A stretch of DNA of 64,000 nt from Apilactobacillus waqarii (GTDB taxonomy: Bacteria; Bacillota; Bacilli; Lactobacillales; Lactobacillaceae): the NCBI RefSeq assembly GCF_019061205.1, contig NZ_JAHQYH010000004.1:1-64000 (forward strand), written 5' to 3'. Under the pieces are notes generated by a model. It had not been told where the DNA came from, ran no database searches, and saw nothing but the letters and a program-made list of their open reading frames with translations. Shown piece by piece: positions 7,009 through 15,243 of the stretch; the first letter of the stretch is position 1; every line of letters begins with the position of its first letter. The position numbers and the translations under genes are program-made.

Positions 7009-7911
7009 TTATTTGTATTTAGTATCAGCTGATAGAATAACGATGTTTACTTGAACGGTAATGCTGGTTCTAATCACTCTTAGCCCAATTCCATAGTATC
7101 TTAATCCATCTGCCTCATTACCTAGTAGTTGGGTCTTGTGGCTATCACCAGAAGCACCATCATCGGTAATCATTTCGTTAAAGTACTTAACGTAATCTGA
7201 GATATGGTAGTAGTTCTTATCTAGTGTGGCATAGCCATTTGATTCGTATATGTCGTTTTGATTCTTAACAATCTTCATTCTTTGACCATCTAAGATAGCA
7301 GCTTCTTGACGATGACGTTTGCCGTCTCTGGTAGTGTAATGTGAAGCTTCCCCCATGGTTGGATCAACATAGTTGGCACGTTCCTGCGCCACCTTGTCTA
7401 ATCCACGACTTAAAATCCATGAACCGTTGTCAGTCTTTTTTCTTTGTCCTTGGACGAAGTTAACAAACTTATCTCTAATTCTAGATTTGATTTGACTATC
7501 AGATAGTTGAGTGAGTTGGCGACTATCTAAGTCAGAAGAATCATTGATACGTGGTGATAGTTGGTATGTAGACTTGGTAGTCACCTTTCTTTTCACAACA
7601 TAAAGATCTGATGATTTCATCCAACCCGATTTTTTACCACTCTTGCTTTGAATTAATTTATATGTAGTCTTTTTAACCTTAGCAGTTTTCTTTTCGTATA
7701 GTGATTCTTTTCCGAAGTATTTTTTAGCGGATTTAGTTTTAATCTTTTTAATTTTTTGTGTGTCATATAAGCTGGTATCTTTTTTCAAACTAACTTGTGC
7801 ATCAGATGCATTATCCTCAGCTTTAGCGTGTTGTGTATTTGCCATCATTAGACCTGATGAAACAATTCCAATCATCATTATTGTTTTTAATGCTTTCAGG
7901 GGTACTTTCAT
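7009..7911 (-). CDS. secreted CAP (SCP/PR1)-domain protein with SH3-like region
   Basis: 300 residues with a signal peptide (cleavage expected after the Ala-Lys-Ala near 31). Residues about 40-125 form two SH3-like strands typical of lactobacillar surface proteins (SLYDTQ..., KSGWMKSSDLYVV). The C-terminal half fits a CAP domain: KVAQERANYVDP, SHYTTRDGK, then DSHKTQLLGN and YYGIGL, matching the family pattern of His-Tyr-Asp...His-x-x-x-Leu-Leu...Gly-x-Gly. Related proteins are called SEC10/PgrA-like in lactobacilli; their biochemical role is unclear. The ribosome site is weak (AGAGTGG). Likely exported and retained in the wall. The domain call is by motif only. Confidence 0.65.
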   Translation of the reverse strand: MKVPLKALKTIMMIGIVSSGLMMANTQHAKAEDNASDAQVSLKKDTSLYDTQKIKKIKTKSAKKYFGKESLYEKKTAKVKKTTYKLIQSKSGKKSGWMKSSDLYVVKRKVTTKSTYQLSPRINDSSDLDSRQLTQLSDSQIKSRIRDKFVNFVQGQRKKTDNGSWILSRGLDKVAQERANYVDPTMGEASHYTTRDGKRHRQEAAILDGQRMKIVKNQNDIYESNGYATLDKNYYHISDYVKYFNEMITDDGASGDSHKTQLLGNEADGLRYYGIGLRVIRTSITVQVNIVILSADTKYK

Positions 7912-8193
7912 TTAAGCCACTCTTTTCATTTCTTAATTTTTTCTTAAGTTAACAATTAGAGATTATATAGTGTTTTATAAGATTAAGAAAGATGTAAGAT
8001 ACTTAAATTTTATTTAAGGGTTTTGTATATTTTTATACAACAAATACAATAAATGATACGTTATGAACGTTTTTATAATGATTACCATTATTTTTTATAC
8101 ATTTTTCTAATGAAAAAGTTTTAAATTTTCCTAAATTTTTTTGCATATTTAGCACAAAAAAGACATCGTATTCAAACGATGTCTTTTTATTTA
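7912..8193. other. AT-rich control region and terminator
   Basis: No ORF supported. It holds the upstream region of the CAP gene (a TATAAT on minus about 50 bases from its start) and the terminator of the GH25 gene near 8160-8190. The rest is very AT-rich without clear repeats. Confidence 0.5.
8156..8190 (-). terminator. terminator of the GH25 gene
   Basis: Stem AGACATCGT/ACGATGTCT (8161-8169, 8176-8184) with A-run and T-run flanks. Confidence 0.85.
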
Positions 8194-9396
8194 TTAAATT
8201 CCACGTTGGTAAATCCAACCAATGAACTTACCTTCGTAATAACATTTGTAGTAATAAGTCTTCCAACCATCTTTAATTGCACGACCAGTAATGTGGACGG
8301 TCTTACCTGCGTATTCACTTGCTGTTCCCATTGCCTTGAAATCAGCAAAATGACTTTGAGTTACATGGTTATAGAATCTGTAATTACTATTTAGTTTAAC
8401 TTTTTTGTGCATGTTAACTTTGGAATAACTAATGTGTGGACCTAATCCATTTTGATTGATCCAACCTAATAACTTACCATTTTCGTATGCACGGTAATAA
8501 GTACGATCATTTACGGTTGCCTTTAAATCTACCGTTACATTCTTACCATGGAATGTACGACCATAGTGAGTTCTGTGAAGTTCACTAAAGTAGTTGTTTC
8601 CAGGAACATGGTTGTAGAAGTTATACTTAACGGCTGTCTTCACAGTCAATGTCTTGTTTTCCTTTGTGTATGTCACATTGGACTTTGGCTTACTTGGCTT
8701 GTTATTGTTGCTGTTATTTGTAGCATCAATAAACCAAGAGCTACTCTTTTGTGTTAATACACTCGCATCGACATATTGGTTCAATGCTGGAGAATAAAAG
8801 TGATCTGTGTATTGCCATAAAACATGTTCTCTTTGTGGTTCATTTGTTTGGTAAGCTGCTAACCAGTAACCATCATATGAACTAACGGCATCGGCGGCAT
8901 GAGAAACCATGAAGCTTTGGTATGAGTAGAAAAGAATCTTTCTATTACCAACTAGTGGTCTCAAGGCATCAACCCATGCTTTGGTAGCGGCATTAGTTCC
9001 ACCTGATTTTACAGTTTGTTGTTCATAATCGTTAACATAGAATCTAGCTTCTGGAGCACGACTGTATAATGTCTTTGCTTCGCTAGCTGCATCTGAAGGA
9101 CTGGTATATTGACTGAATGAATATACTCCGTATGGAACACCATACTTCTTCATTAAAGCAACGTTGTGGGCAAAGGTCTTATCATGGTAGGCACTACCGA
9201 ATTGAACACGAAGAATTACGAAAGGAACTTCGTTCTTCAATGTCTTCACTTGATTATCGGTGAAGTTACCTTGCCATTCAGATAAATCGTAAACGTTGTT
9301 AGATACGGCATTACTCTTTACTGAAGTAAATGAAATACATAGTACCCCGATTAACGCGACCCCAAAACTCATCAATAAATACTTTAGTTTATACAT
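8194..9396 (-). CDS. secreted GH25 lysozyme with two SH3-like repeats
   Basis: 400 residues from ATG 9396 (AAAGGA 8 bases upstream; a TTG at 9414 precedes the ribosome site and is rejected). Signal peptide with cleavage near 30. The GH25 muramidase domain spans about 35-220: VYDLSEWQG contains the first conserved Asp (37) and VNDYEQQ the family Asp-x-Glu pair (123, 125); HVLWQYTDHF is the usual late GH25 strand. Two copies of an SH3-like repeat of about 70 residues follow, each starting near YNFYNHVPG or YRFYNHVTQ and ending in GWINQNG or GWIYQRG; they probably bind wall glycans. It should cut the MurNAc-GlcNAc bond. Monocistronic. Confidence 0.9.
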   Translation of the reverse strand: MYKLKYLLMSFGVALIGVLCISFTSVKSNAVSNNVYDLSEWQGNFTDNQVKTLKNEVPFVILRVQFGSAYHDKTFAHNVALMKKYGVPYGVYSFSQYTSPSDAASEAKTLYSRAPEARFYVNDYEQQTVKSGGTNAATKAWVDALRPLVGNRKILFYSYQSFMVSHAADAVSSYDGYWLAAYQTNEPQREHVLWQYTDHFYSPALNQYVDASVLTQKSSSWFIDATNNSNNNKPSKPKSNVTYTKENKTLTVKTAVKYNFYNHVPGNNYFSELHRTHYGRTFHGKNVTVDLKATVNDRTYYRAYENGKLLGWINQNGLGPHISYSKVNMHKKVKLNSNYRFYNHVTQSHFADFKAMGTASEYAGKTVHITGRAIKDGWKTYYYKCYYEGKFIGWIYQRGI

Positions 9397-9455
9397 ACTC
9401 TCATCCTTTAACAATTATGATTATCTCTATTGTACAATCTAAATATTGCAAGAAT

Positions 9456-9530
9456 GCTATACACAAGTTACAATTTTTCCCAATTTCTTTACAAATTATT
9501 AAATATTTGGTTACAAATTGTAAAATTTTT
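9456..9530 (-). promoter_or_regulatory. three TGTAA direct repeats upstream of the lysozyme gene
   Basis: On the minus strand TGTAAC, TGTAAA and TGTAAC recur with starts about 21-22 bases apart, two helical turns, upstream of the GH25 gene. Their half-site resembles the WalR consensus half (TGTWAH), but the usual 11-base spacing is not seen. Function is inferred only. Confidence 0.25.
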
Positions 9531-9554
9531 AATCTTGACATTTTTAAAAACAAC

Positions 9555-9584
9555 AAAAGGACGCCAAATTGGCGCCCTTTTTAC
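9555..9584 (-). terminator. terminator of the quinone reductase gene
   Basis: On minus, AAAAGGGCGCCA and TGGCGTCCTTTT pair with one G-U, followed by a T-run, just after the stop at 9581. Confidence 0.8.
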
Positions 9585-10543
9585 TTAACATTTAAGATAA
9601 TTTTACCGGTGTTTTGTTTCTCACGCATGCATGATAAAGCTTGTTCTGACTGGGATAAATCAAACTCGTTGCTGACATGTAATCTGATCTTATTATCGGC
9701 TAACAGGTCATAAACATCATTACTGAAATCACTGATTAGTTTGGCCTTGTACTCATTACTTCTTGTTGATAATAATGTTCCGGTAATCGAGATTCTCTTA
9801 CCAATAATATCCATGATATTAACGTCTTTAATCTCGCTTCCACCAAGGTTACCAATTAAGATAATTTGGCCATCCAGTGCTACTGATTGAATGTTTTGTT
9901 GATAGTAACTGGCACCAATGAAGTCTAATATTAAGTCAGCACCATGACCATTAGTAATTCTTTTTACCTCTTCAGCATAGTCAGTATTGCGATAGTCAAT
10001 TGCGTAATCAGCACCATAGTCTAAACAAATATCGGTCTTTTTGGTACTAGAGGTTGTGATAACGGTTGCCTTAGTAAGTTGTTTAACCAATTGAATCGCT
10101 GCGGTACCCACTCCACTAGCTCCGGCATGAATTAATACTGTTTGATTATCTTGTAGCTTTCCAATCGTAAATAGAGTTTGATAAGCGGTTAGAAAACTCT
10201 CTGGAATCGTGGCAGCTTTCTTGTAATCAACGTTAGCTGGAATTGGCATTAATCGTTCTGCCGGAACAGCGATGTATTCGGCATATCCACCATCATCAAT
10301 CAATCCCATTACGCGGCTTCCTTCATTATACTTTGTATTATTTCCGTCAACGACTTCCCCAGCCATTTCCAAACCTAAGACCGTATCGTCAGGTTTAACC
10401 TTTTGATCCGCCCATAACAAATCAACGTGATTAACGCCGACTGCATGGATTTTAACTAAAACATCCCCATCTTTTAGTTCTGGCATGGGTGCATCAACCA
10501 AGGAATTAGATTTTTTTACGCTGGCAATATTAACCACTTTCAT
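9581..10543 (-). CDS. zinc-type alcohol dehydrogenase-like / NADPH:quinone oxidoreductase
   Basis: 320 residues from ATG 10543 (GAGG 8 bases upstream; the longer ORF start is rejected). The N-terminal GroES-like domain shows VKIHAVGVNHVDLLWA and GLEMAGEVV; the nucleotide-binding domain has the quinone-reductase pattern HAGASGVGTAAIQLVKQ (about 137-153). The zinc ligands of classical alcohol dehydrogenases are missing, as expected of the QOR branch. It probably reduces quinones or alpha,beta-unsaturated carbonyls with NADPH in the cytoplasm. A 15-base palindrome sits in its 5' region, suggesting inducible control. Confidence 0.85.
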   Translation of the reverse strand: MKVVNIASVKKSNSLVDAPMPELKDGDVLVKIHAVGVNHVDLLWADQKVKPDDTVLGLEMAGEVVDGNNTKYNEGSRVMGLIDDGGYAEYIAVPAERLMPIPANVDYKKAATIPESFLTAYQTLFTIGKLQDNQTVLIHAGASGVGTAAIQLVKQLTKATVITTSSTKKTDICLDYGADYAIDYRNTDYAEEVKRITNGHGADLILDFIGASYYQQNIQSVALDGQIILIGNLGGSEIKDVNIMDIIGKRISITGTLLSTRSNEYKAKLISDFSNDVYDLLADNKIRLHVSNEFDLSQSEQALSCMREKQNTGKIILNVK

Positions 10544-10846
10544 ATATATAAACCTCACTCTTTTATTTTTATTTAAGATAGACAACATGTCTAATCAGTG
10601 TATTTACTAGTTTCTAAAAAAATATATTAGCTACTTTTAACCCAGTGATTAAATTAAGTTCATTTCGTTTAATATTACGCCTAATATATCTTATACTTTG
10701 TTACTAAACTTTTATTTAACGATATCCTCACATCGTGCTATTATCGACTTGAAGCTGATAACTTGATACACCTTTTCAATTCAGCTTATTATCTTAACTT
10801 ACAAACTAACTCTACATAAAAAGTGCGGCTCAATAACCGCACTTTT
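10544..10846. other. gene-free region with a palindrome and a terminator
   Basis: No supported ORF. It contains the TAGACA-N3-TGTCTA palindrome near the quinone reductase, a loose inverted repeat (AAGCTGA ... TCAGCTT around 10750-10790) and the terminator of the tautomerase gene. The remaining sequence is unstructured to the eye. Confidence 0.5.
10579..10593. promoter_or_regulatory. palindromic candidate operator of the quinone reductase
   Basis: TAGACA-ACA-TGTCTA is a perfect 6+6 dyad 36 bases upstream of the start codon on the minus strand, where a repressor could block transcription start. No known consensus is claimed. Confidence 0.45.
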
Positions 10847-10850
10847 TTAT
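10818..10850 (-). terminator. terminator of the tautomerase gene
   Basis: Stem AAAGTGCGG/CCGCACTTT with an 8-nt loop and T-run on minus, at the stop codon. Confidence 0.85.
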
Positions 10851-11239
10851 TTTAGTGGACCATCAATAAATTGAGCGACTCCGTTTCCGAAGCTCCAGTC
10901 CTCATCGGTATTGGTAGTTAGGTTAATCATTAAGTCGGTCTTCTTGATGCCTAGCTTGTCCTCTAGTTGTTCAGCCAAGTCATGGTAGAATTTCAACTTT
11001 TGTTCCTTAGTTCTTGGTCTGGTAGTAAGACTAAATACGACAACGTCGTTCGTACGATCAAAGCCTAGTCCGGTATCTAAGATGTTCATTTCAAAATCTT
11101 CATGTTGAGTTAGAATTTGGTATCTATCTCCATCTGGAGCACCGAAACAGTCTAGCATGACATTGTAGGAAATATCCATTAGTTGCTTTAAGTAATCGCG
11201 GTCGTGCCCCTTGATTACGTCAATATTCATCTTTGGCAT
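10847..11239 (-). CDS. tautomerase superfamily protein
   Basis: 130 residues beginning Met-Pro-Lys-Met; the N-terminal proline exposed after Met removal is the catalytic base of this superfamily. The chain is about twice the 62-residue 4-oxalocrotonate tautomerase subunit and fits the fused two-repeat (YusQ/Tautomerase_2-like) type, with a C-terminal VMINL-type strand (LMINLTTNTDEDWSFG) and KLKFYHDLAEQLEDKLGI helix. The natural substrate is unknown. The ribosome site AAGGAGAA supports the start. Monocistronic. Confidence 0.8.
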   Translation of the reverse strand: MPKMNIDVIKGHDRDYLKQLMDISYNVMLDCFGAPDGDRYQILTQHEDFEMNILDTGLGFDRTNDVVVFSLTTRPRTKEQKLKFYHDLAEQLEDKLGIKKTDLMINLTTNTDEDWSFGNGVAQFIDGPLK

Positions 11240-11344
11240 TTTGCGTTCTCCTTACATAAAATAAGTTATTTAATGAAACCATTATCCAATATGTACATAT
11301 CTAATGCAATCAATACGCTTTTTTGTCTTTGACCTACTTTTATA

Positions 11345-11374
11345 TTGTAATTAATGTCAAAATAGTGGTAATAT
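11345..11374 (+). promoter_or_regulatory. probable promoter of the asnS T-box transcript
   Basis: TTGTAA (11345-11350), 18-base spacer, TAATAT (11369-11374), about 30 bases before the start of the T-box stem I region. Confidence 0.5.
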
Positions 11375-11405
11375 TTAAATGTGAAAATAGTTAATATGAT
11401 AGAAC

Positions 11406-11624
11406 TATAAATACGGATGAGTAGTTAATGAATCTTATCAGCGAGTTAAGGATAGTGAGAGCTTAATAATACTTTCATCAATGAATAACACCTATTTGTT
11501 TTCGTTTTGAATCTTTAGTAGAAACGAACGCACATCAAAGCGTTATTTGATTGAGTGGCCTATTTATAGGCACTTTAGGTGGTACCGCGGAACTTTCGTC
11601 CTAATTTCGGACGGAAGTTTTTTA
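11406..11624 (+). promoter_or_regulatory. T-box riboswitch, asparagine specifier
   Basis: The T-box core AGGTGGTACCGCGG (11577-11590) is followed by a terminator (11-bp stem 11591-11601 and 11609-11619, then T-run). The upstream stem I region carries AGTGAGAGC-type elements, and the specifier loop reads GAAT-AAC-ACC, giving AAC (11487-11489), an Asn codon. Uncharged tRNA-Asn should pair with both the specifier and the T-box bulge and favour the antiterminator, raising asnS expression. Specifier identity agrees with the downstream enzyme. Confidence 0.92.
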
Positions 11625-11663
11625 TTTACCGCTATTTATAGTTTACGGAAAGGCGTGAATCAC

Positions 11664-13052
11664 ATGACACAACTAAGTGTTAAGGATCTATACACTAAAG
11701 ATCTAGAAGATAACACAACAGTTTCTCTTGAAGGTTCAATTAAGACCATTCGTGGTTCAAAAAACATCAGTTTTATCGAATTAAACGATGGTTCTTGCTT
11801 CAAGAGTGCTCAAATTATCGTTAAAAAGAGTAACGAAAACTTTGAACAAATCAGCAAGCTTCCAATCGCTTCAACAATCACTGTTGAAGGTGCCTTTGTG
11901 AAGACTCCAGATGCTCCTCAACCTTTTGAAGTGCACGGAGAAAAAGTAGAACTAGTTGGTCGTTCAGACTCTGACTACCCTCTACAAAAGAAGAAGACTT
12001 CTTACGAATTCCTACGTACTATCGCTCACTTGCGTCCACGTACTAATACTTTCTACTCAGTATTTAGAATTCGTTCACTAGCTGCATTTGCAGTTCACGA
12101 ATACCTACAACACAATGACTTTGTTTACGTTAACACCCCAATCATCACAAGTAGTGATACTGAAGGTGCCGGTGAAATGTTCAGAGTTACAACTATGGAC
12201 ATGGACAACCTTCCAAAGGATGACCAAGGTCACGTAGACAACTCAAAGGACTTCTTCAAGACTGAAACTAACCTAACTGTTAGTGGTCAACTTCCAGAAG
12301 AAGCATTCACTATGGCATTCAAGAATGTGTACACTTTCGGTCCTACTTTCAGAGCTGAAAACTCACACACTCCTCGTCATGCTTCAGAATTCTGGATGAT
12401 TGAACCAGATATGGCATACACTCGCCTACCTGGTATGATGGATGTCGCTGAAGGTTTACTAAAATACGTTATCAACTATGTTTTAGATCATGCTAAGGAT
12501 GAACTAGAATTCTTGGACGAAAACGTTAAACCAGGCCTAATTGAAAAACTACAAAAGACTGCTAGCGAAGACTTCGCTCGTGTTACTTACACTGACGCCG
12601 TTAAATTACTTCAAGAAGCAGATGTAGAATTCAAGGTTCCAGTTGAATGGGGAATTGATTTACAATCAGAACATGAAAGATACTTGTGTGAAGATGTATA
12701 CAAACGCCCTACTTTCTTAACTGATTACCCAAGAGATATCAAGGCATTCTACATGCGTGATAACGACGATGGTAAGACTGTTGCCGCTGCTGACTGTTTA
12801 GTACCAGGTATTGGTGAAATTGTTGGTGGTAGTGAACGTGAAGAACGTTACGACGTCTTAAACGACAAGATTAAAGAATTTGACTTAAACCCAGAAGAAT
12901 ACGACTGGTACGAAGACCTACGTAAGTACGGTGAAATCAAGCATTCCGGTTTCGGTATTGGTTTCGAACGTCTAGTTATGTATGTTACTGGTATGGAAAA
13001 CATCAGAGATGTTATCCCATTCCCACGTGAACCAGGTAGCGCTAAATTCTAG
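11664..13052 (+). CDS. asnS: asparaginyl-tRNA synthetase
   Basis: 462 residues from ATG 11664, with GGAAAGG upstream; the frame stays open through the T-box back to 11547 but that extension is leader RNA, not protein. The N-terminal OB-fold anticodon domain (about 1-110) binds the anticodon; the class II catalytic core shows motif 2 ([19 protein letters not shown]) and motif 3 ([12 protein letters not shown]) near the C-terminus. The PRHASEFWM-type block separates it from AspRS. It charges tRNA-Asn with asparagine. Single-gene transcript controlled by the Asn T-box. Confidence 0.96.
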   Translation: MTQLSVKDLYTKDLEDNTTVSLEGSIKTIRGSKNISFIELNDGSCFKSAQIIVKKSNENFEQISKLPIASTITVEGAFVKTPDAPQPFEVHGEKVELVGRSDSDYPLQKKKTSYEFLRTIAHLRPRTNTFYSVFRIRSLAAFAVHEYLQHNDFVYVNTPIITSSDTEGAGEMFRVTTMDMDNLPKDDQGHVDNSKDFFKTETNLTVSGQLPEEAFTMAFKNVYTFGPTFRAENSHTPRHASEFWMIEPDMAYTRLPGMMDVAEGLLKYVINYVLDHAKDELEFLDENVKPGLIEKLQKTASEDFARVTYTDAVKLLQEADVEFKVPVEWGIDLQSEHERYLCEDVYKRPTFLTDYPRDIKAFYMRDNDDGKTVAAADCLVPGIGEIVGGSEREERYDVLNDKIKEFDLNPEEYDWYEDLRKYGEIKHSGFGIGFERLVMYVTGMENIRDVIPFPREPGSAKF

Positions 13053-13056
13053 TAAT

Positions 13057-13094
13057 TAAAAAGACAGGCAGATTATTCTGCCTGTCTTTTTATT
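13057..13094. terminator. bidirectional terminator after asnS
   Basis: Stem AGACAGGCAGA/TCTGCCTGTCT with a 4-nt loop, A-run and T-run flanks, between converging genes. Confidence 0.9.
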
Positions 13095-13399
13095 TTGCCA
13101 TCAGGATTAATCTCAAAGATGCCTAAATCACCCTCATTACCCAATTGAATCTCTTCTTTTGAGATTGCTTGGACAACGAATAATAAATCATCGACGTCAA
13201 AGCCACGTGGCACCATGATTAGTTGATCATCTTCTTTGGCTAAGTAATCCGATAATGCTCTTTCAGCATCAATAAACGTTTCAACTTTGCCTGATTGATT
13301 AACCAAGTTAGTGTCTGGAAAGAAGTAACCAAACTCACCTCTAAATTTAACCTTGATGAGATTTTTGTGACGTTCTAAAACTGTAATTACTCTACCCAT
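13073..13399 (-). CDS. conserved-looking protein of unknown function
   Basis: 108 residues, cytoplasmic, no signal or membrane segment. A basic first strand region (MGRVITVLERHKNLIKVKFRG) is followed by an acidic C-terminal half ending with DGKIKRQAE. The small size and alternating beta-type N-terminus are consistent with a small beta-barrel fold, but no family was recognised. Start ATG with AAGGG 6 bases upstream. Its 3' end overlaps the bidirectional terminator of asnS. Confidence 0.6.
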   Translation of the reverse strand: MGRVITVLERHKNLIKVKFRGEFGYFFPDTNLVNQSGKVETFIDAERALSDYLAKEDDQLIMVPRGFDVDDLLFVVQAISKEEIQLGNEGDLGIFEINPDGKIKRQAE

Positions 13400-13575
13400 G
13401 TTTTTCCCTTCAATCGTTTTTAATAATCACAATTATACCGATAATTCATGAATGTTTAAAATATTTTAGCTTTTCACCACAAACGTTAAAAATTCTTTAA
13501 ATTACGCGTCATAATGATTTCGTCGTATTACTTTGAATTATAATTAAGATAAGCCAATTAAAAGAGGTGAAATTC

Positions 13576-14082
13576 ATGAATAGAATCAATGAATTCGATC
13601 CATTCTCATTTATTGTCGGTATCTTAGGTGTAATTGCTGGAGTTATTTCAGTATCTAGACCTGATGTAGCATTTAGTACTGTCGTACTTATCGTTGCGGT
13701 ATTCTCAATCATTAGAGGTATTTTCAAACTTACCCACATGACTGATATCTTCGACTCAAAGGGTTGGATTATTTTTAACAGTATTTTAGATATTTTAATC
13801 GGTGTTTTAATGCTATTCAACGGAGCATTCGGAATGCTATACATTGCAATCTTCTTTGCAATCATGTTCATCCTGGACTCATTAACTGCATTATCACTTG
13901 CCAAATACGTTAAAAACGTCAGCCACGGTTACTACATTATGGATGTAATCTTTGCTATCCTTGGTGTAATCGTTGGTATTTTATTACTAATTTCTCCAGT
14001 AGCATCTGCTCTATCAGTTGCTTTCTTGGTTGGAATTTTCTTCCTAGTGAGCGGTATCTTAATGATCGTTCATTCAATTTAA
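13576..14082 (+). CDS. HdeD/DUF308-type membrane protein
   Basis: 168 residues from ATG 13576 (AAAGAGG 8 bases upstream). Six hydrophobic segments arranged as three similar pairs, each with a Gly-rich turn (ILGVIAGVISVSRPDVAFST, ILDILIGVLMLFNGAFGM, IFAILGVIVGILLLISPVASAL), which is the HdeD/DUF308 repeat pattern. Bacterial members are membrane proteins often tied to acid stress; no direct role can be read here. Monocistronic, converging on the sugar transporter gene. Confidence 0.75.
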   Translation: MNRINEFDPFSFIVGILGVIAGVISVSRPDVAFSTVVLIVAVFSIIRGIFKLTHMTDIFDSKGWIIFNSILDILIGVLMLFNGAFGMLYIAIFFAIMFILDSLTALSLAKYVKNVSHGYYIMDVIFAILGVIVGILLLISPVASALSVAFLVGIFFLVSGILMIVHSI

Positions 14083-14089
14083 ATCCAAT

Positions 14090-14124
14090 AAAAAAGACCT
14101 GCCACTAACTGGCAGGTCTTTTTC
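14090..14124. terminator. bidirectional terminator
   Basis: Stem AAAAGACCTGCCA/TGGCAGGTCTTTT, 5-nt loop, between converging genes. Confidence 0.9.
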
Positions 14125-14136
14125 TTGTATGTTTTA

Positions 14137-15006
14137 TTATTCTAAGTGACCGATTAGGATTGCGGCAATCACAATCATTAGTAAACCGATAACTGTGAAG
14201 ATAATTTCTTTTCTGTTTTTGTTTTCCTTTAGGATAATTAGACCACCTAAAGTTGAAACAACAACGTTCATTTGAGTTAATGGGAATGCGTTAGCAACAC
14301 CGTTTAACTTCAATGAAGTTAAGTATGCTAGAGTACCTAGTCCACCTAGTAAACCAATGATTCCACTCTTAAATGTAACCTTTGATTTTAGGTAACCAAA
14401 TGCTTCTTTGCCGTTCAATACGAATGTAACGATAACAGCACCCAAGAACATACCGAATGTTTGTGGTAGTAATCCAACTAATCCCGAAGCATTAGTAATT
14501 CTTGGGAATACTGAACATGCAGTGTATCCGAATGATCCGATGATTAGTAGAGGCATACCAGCCTTGTAATCAAGCTTCTTTCTAACAACACCCTTGTCCA
14601 CGTAACTGGTACAAGTAGTTCCTAGAATTAATAGTGCGATACTTAAGAAACCAATTAACTTGGCTAATGGAGAACCCCATTCACCGAAGAAGATAACCCC
14701 ACATAGTGGAATTTCAATTAATTGAAGACCAGTTGAGATAGGCATTGCAGTAGAAACATTCATCTTAGTGAATGAGCTGAATTGCATGTATTGAGCAACG
14801 GCCCATGCAACCCCACCTAAGAATGGCCATAGGAATTCTTGGAATGAAATAGCAGGTCTAGTAAATAGGTAGATAATAATACCAATTGCTAATTGACCAT
14901 ATCCAGTTCCTAACACTTGTTCAACAGGTTTACCACCAAACTTGGTAGCGATTAGTGGTCCTACCCCCCATAGAATAGCGGGTAATATTCCGATTAAGAT
15001 ATCCAT
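14137..15006 (-). CDS. GRP-family glucose/ribose uptake transporter (GlcU/RbsU-like)
   Basis: 289 residues, ten predicted membrane helices. The N-terminal ILIGILPAILWGVGPLIATK and the LTQMNVVVSTLGGLIILKE block near the C-terminus are typical of the GlcU/RbsU branch of the drug/metabolite transporter superfamily. It probably moves glucose or ribose with protons as a non-PTS route. Substrate cannot be told from sequence. A partial cre-like site lies 125 bases upstream. The gene stands alone. Confidence 0.85.
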   Translation of the reverse strand: MDILIGILPAILWGVGPLIATKFGGKPVEQVLGTGYGQLAIGIIIYLFTRPAISFQEFLWPFLGGVAWAVAQYMQFSSFTKMNVSTAMPISTGLQLIEIPLCGVIFFGEWGSPLAKLIGFLSIALLILGTTCTSYVDKGVVRKKLDYKAGMPLLIIGSFGYTACSVFPRITNASGLVGLLPQTFGMFLGAVIVTFVLNGKEAFGYLKSKVTFKSGIIGLLGGLGTLAYLTSLKLNGVANAFPLTQMNVVVSTLGGLIILKENKNRKEIIFTVIGLLMIVIAAILIGHLE

Positions 15007-15129
15007 CCTAACACTTCCTTTTTATACTCTGATTATAATTATAATATCTATTTTCATTTTAATGAAGTAAATCGAAAGTGATTACTCCACCGTTTAACAT
15101 TTTTCATTATACATTTATCCTAATACATA

Positions 15130-15143
15130 GTAAAGCGCTTACA
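15130..15143. promoter_or_regulatory. candidate cre (CcpA) site upstream of the sugar transporter
   Basis: GTAAAGCGCTTACA matches 12 of 14 positions of the degenerate cre consensus in either orientation, with the AGCGCT core intact. It lies upstream of the presumed promoter of the GlcU-like gene. Carbon control would make sense but is inferred. Confidence 0.35.
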
Positions 15144-15202
15144 TAAAAAATTACCATTTTTACTTTTTCTTAATATTTCCAGTCATTTTTTAGACTCGAC
15201 CA

Positions 15203-15237
15203 AATAAAAAGCTAACTATGAAATGCATAATTAGCTC
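15203..15237 (-). terminator. terminator of corA
   Basis: On minus, GCTAATTAT and ATAGTTAGC pair with one G-U, followed by TTTTTATTT. Confidence 0.65.
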
Positions 15238-15243
15238 GTTACT

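Noticed and set aside
11547-11663. N-terminal extension of asnS by 39 residues
   Set aside because: It would translate the T-box core and terminator; ATG 11664 has a ribosome site and gives the usual length.
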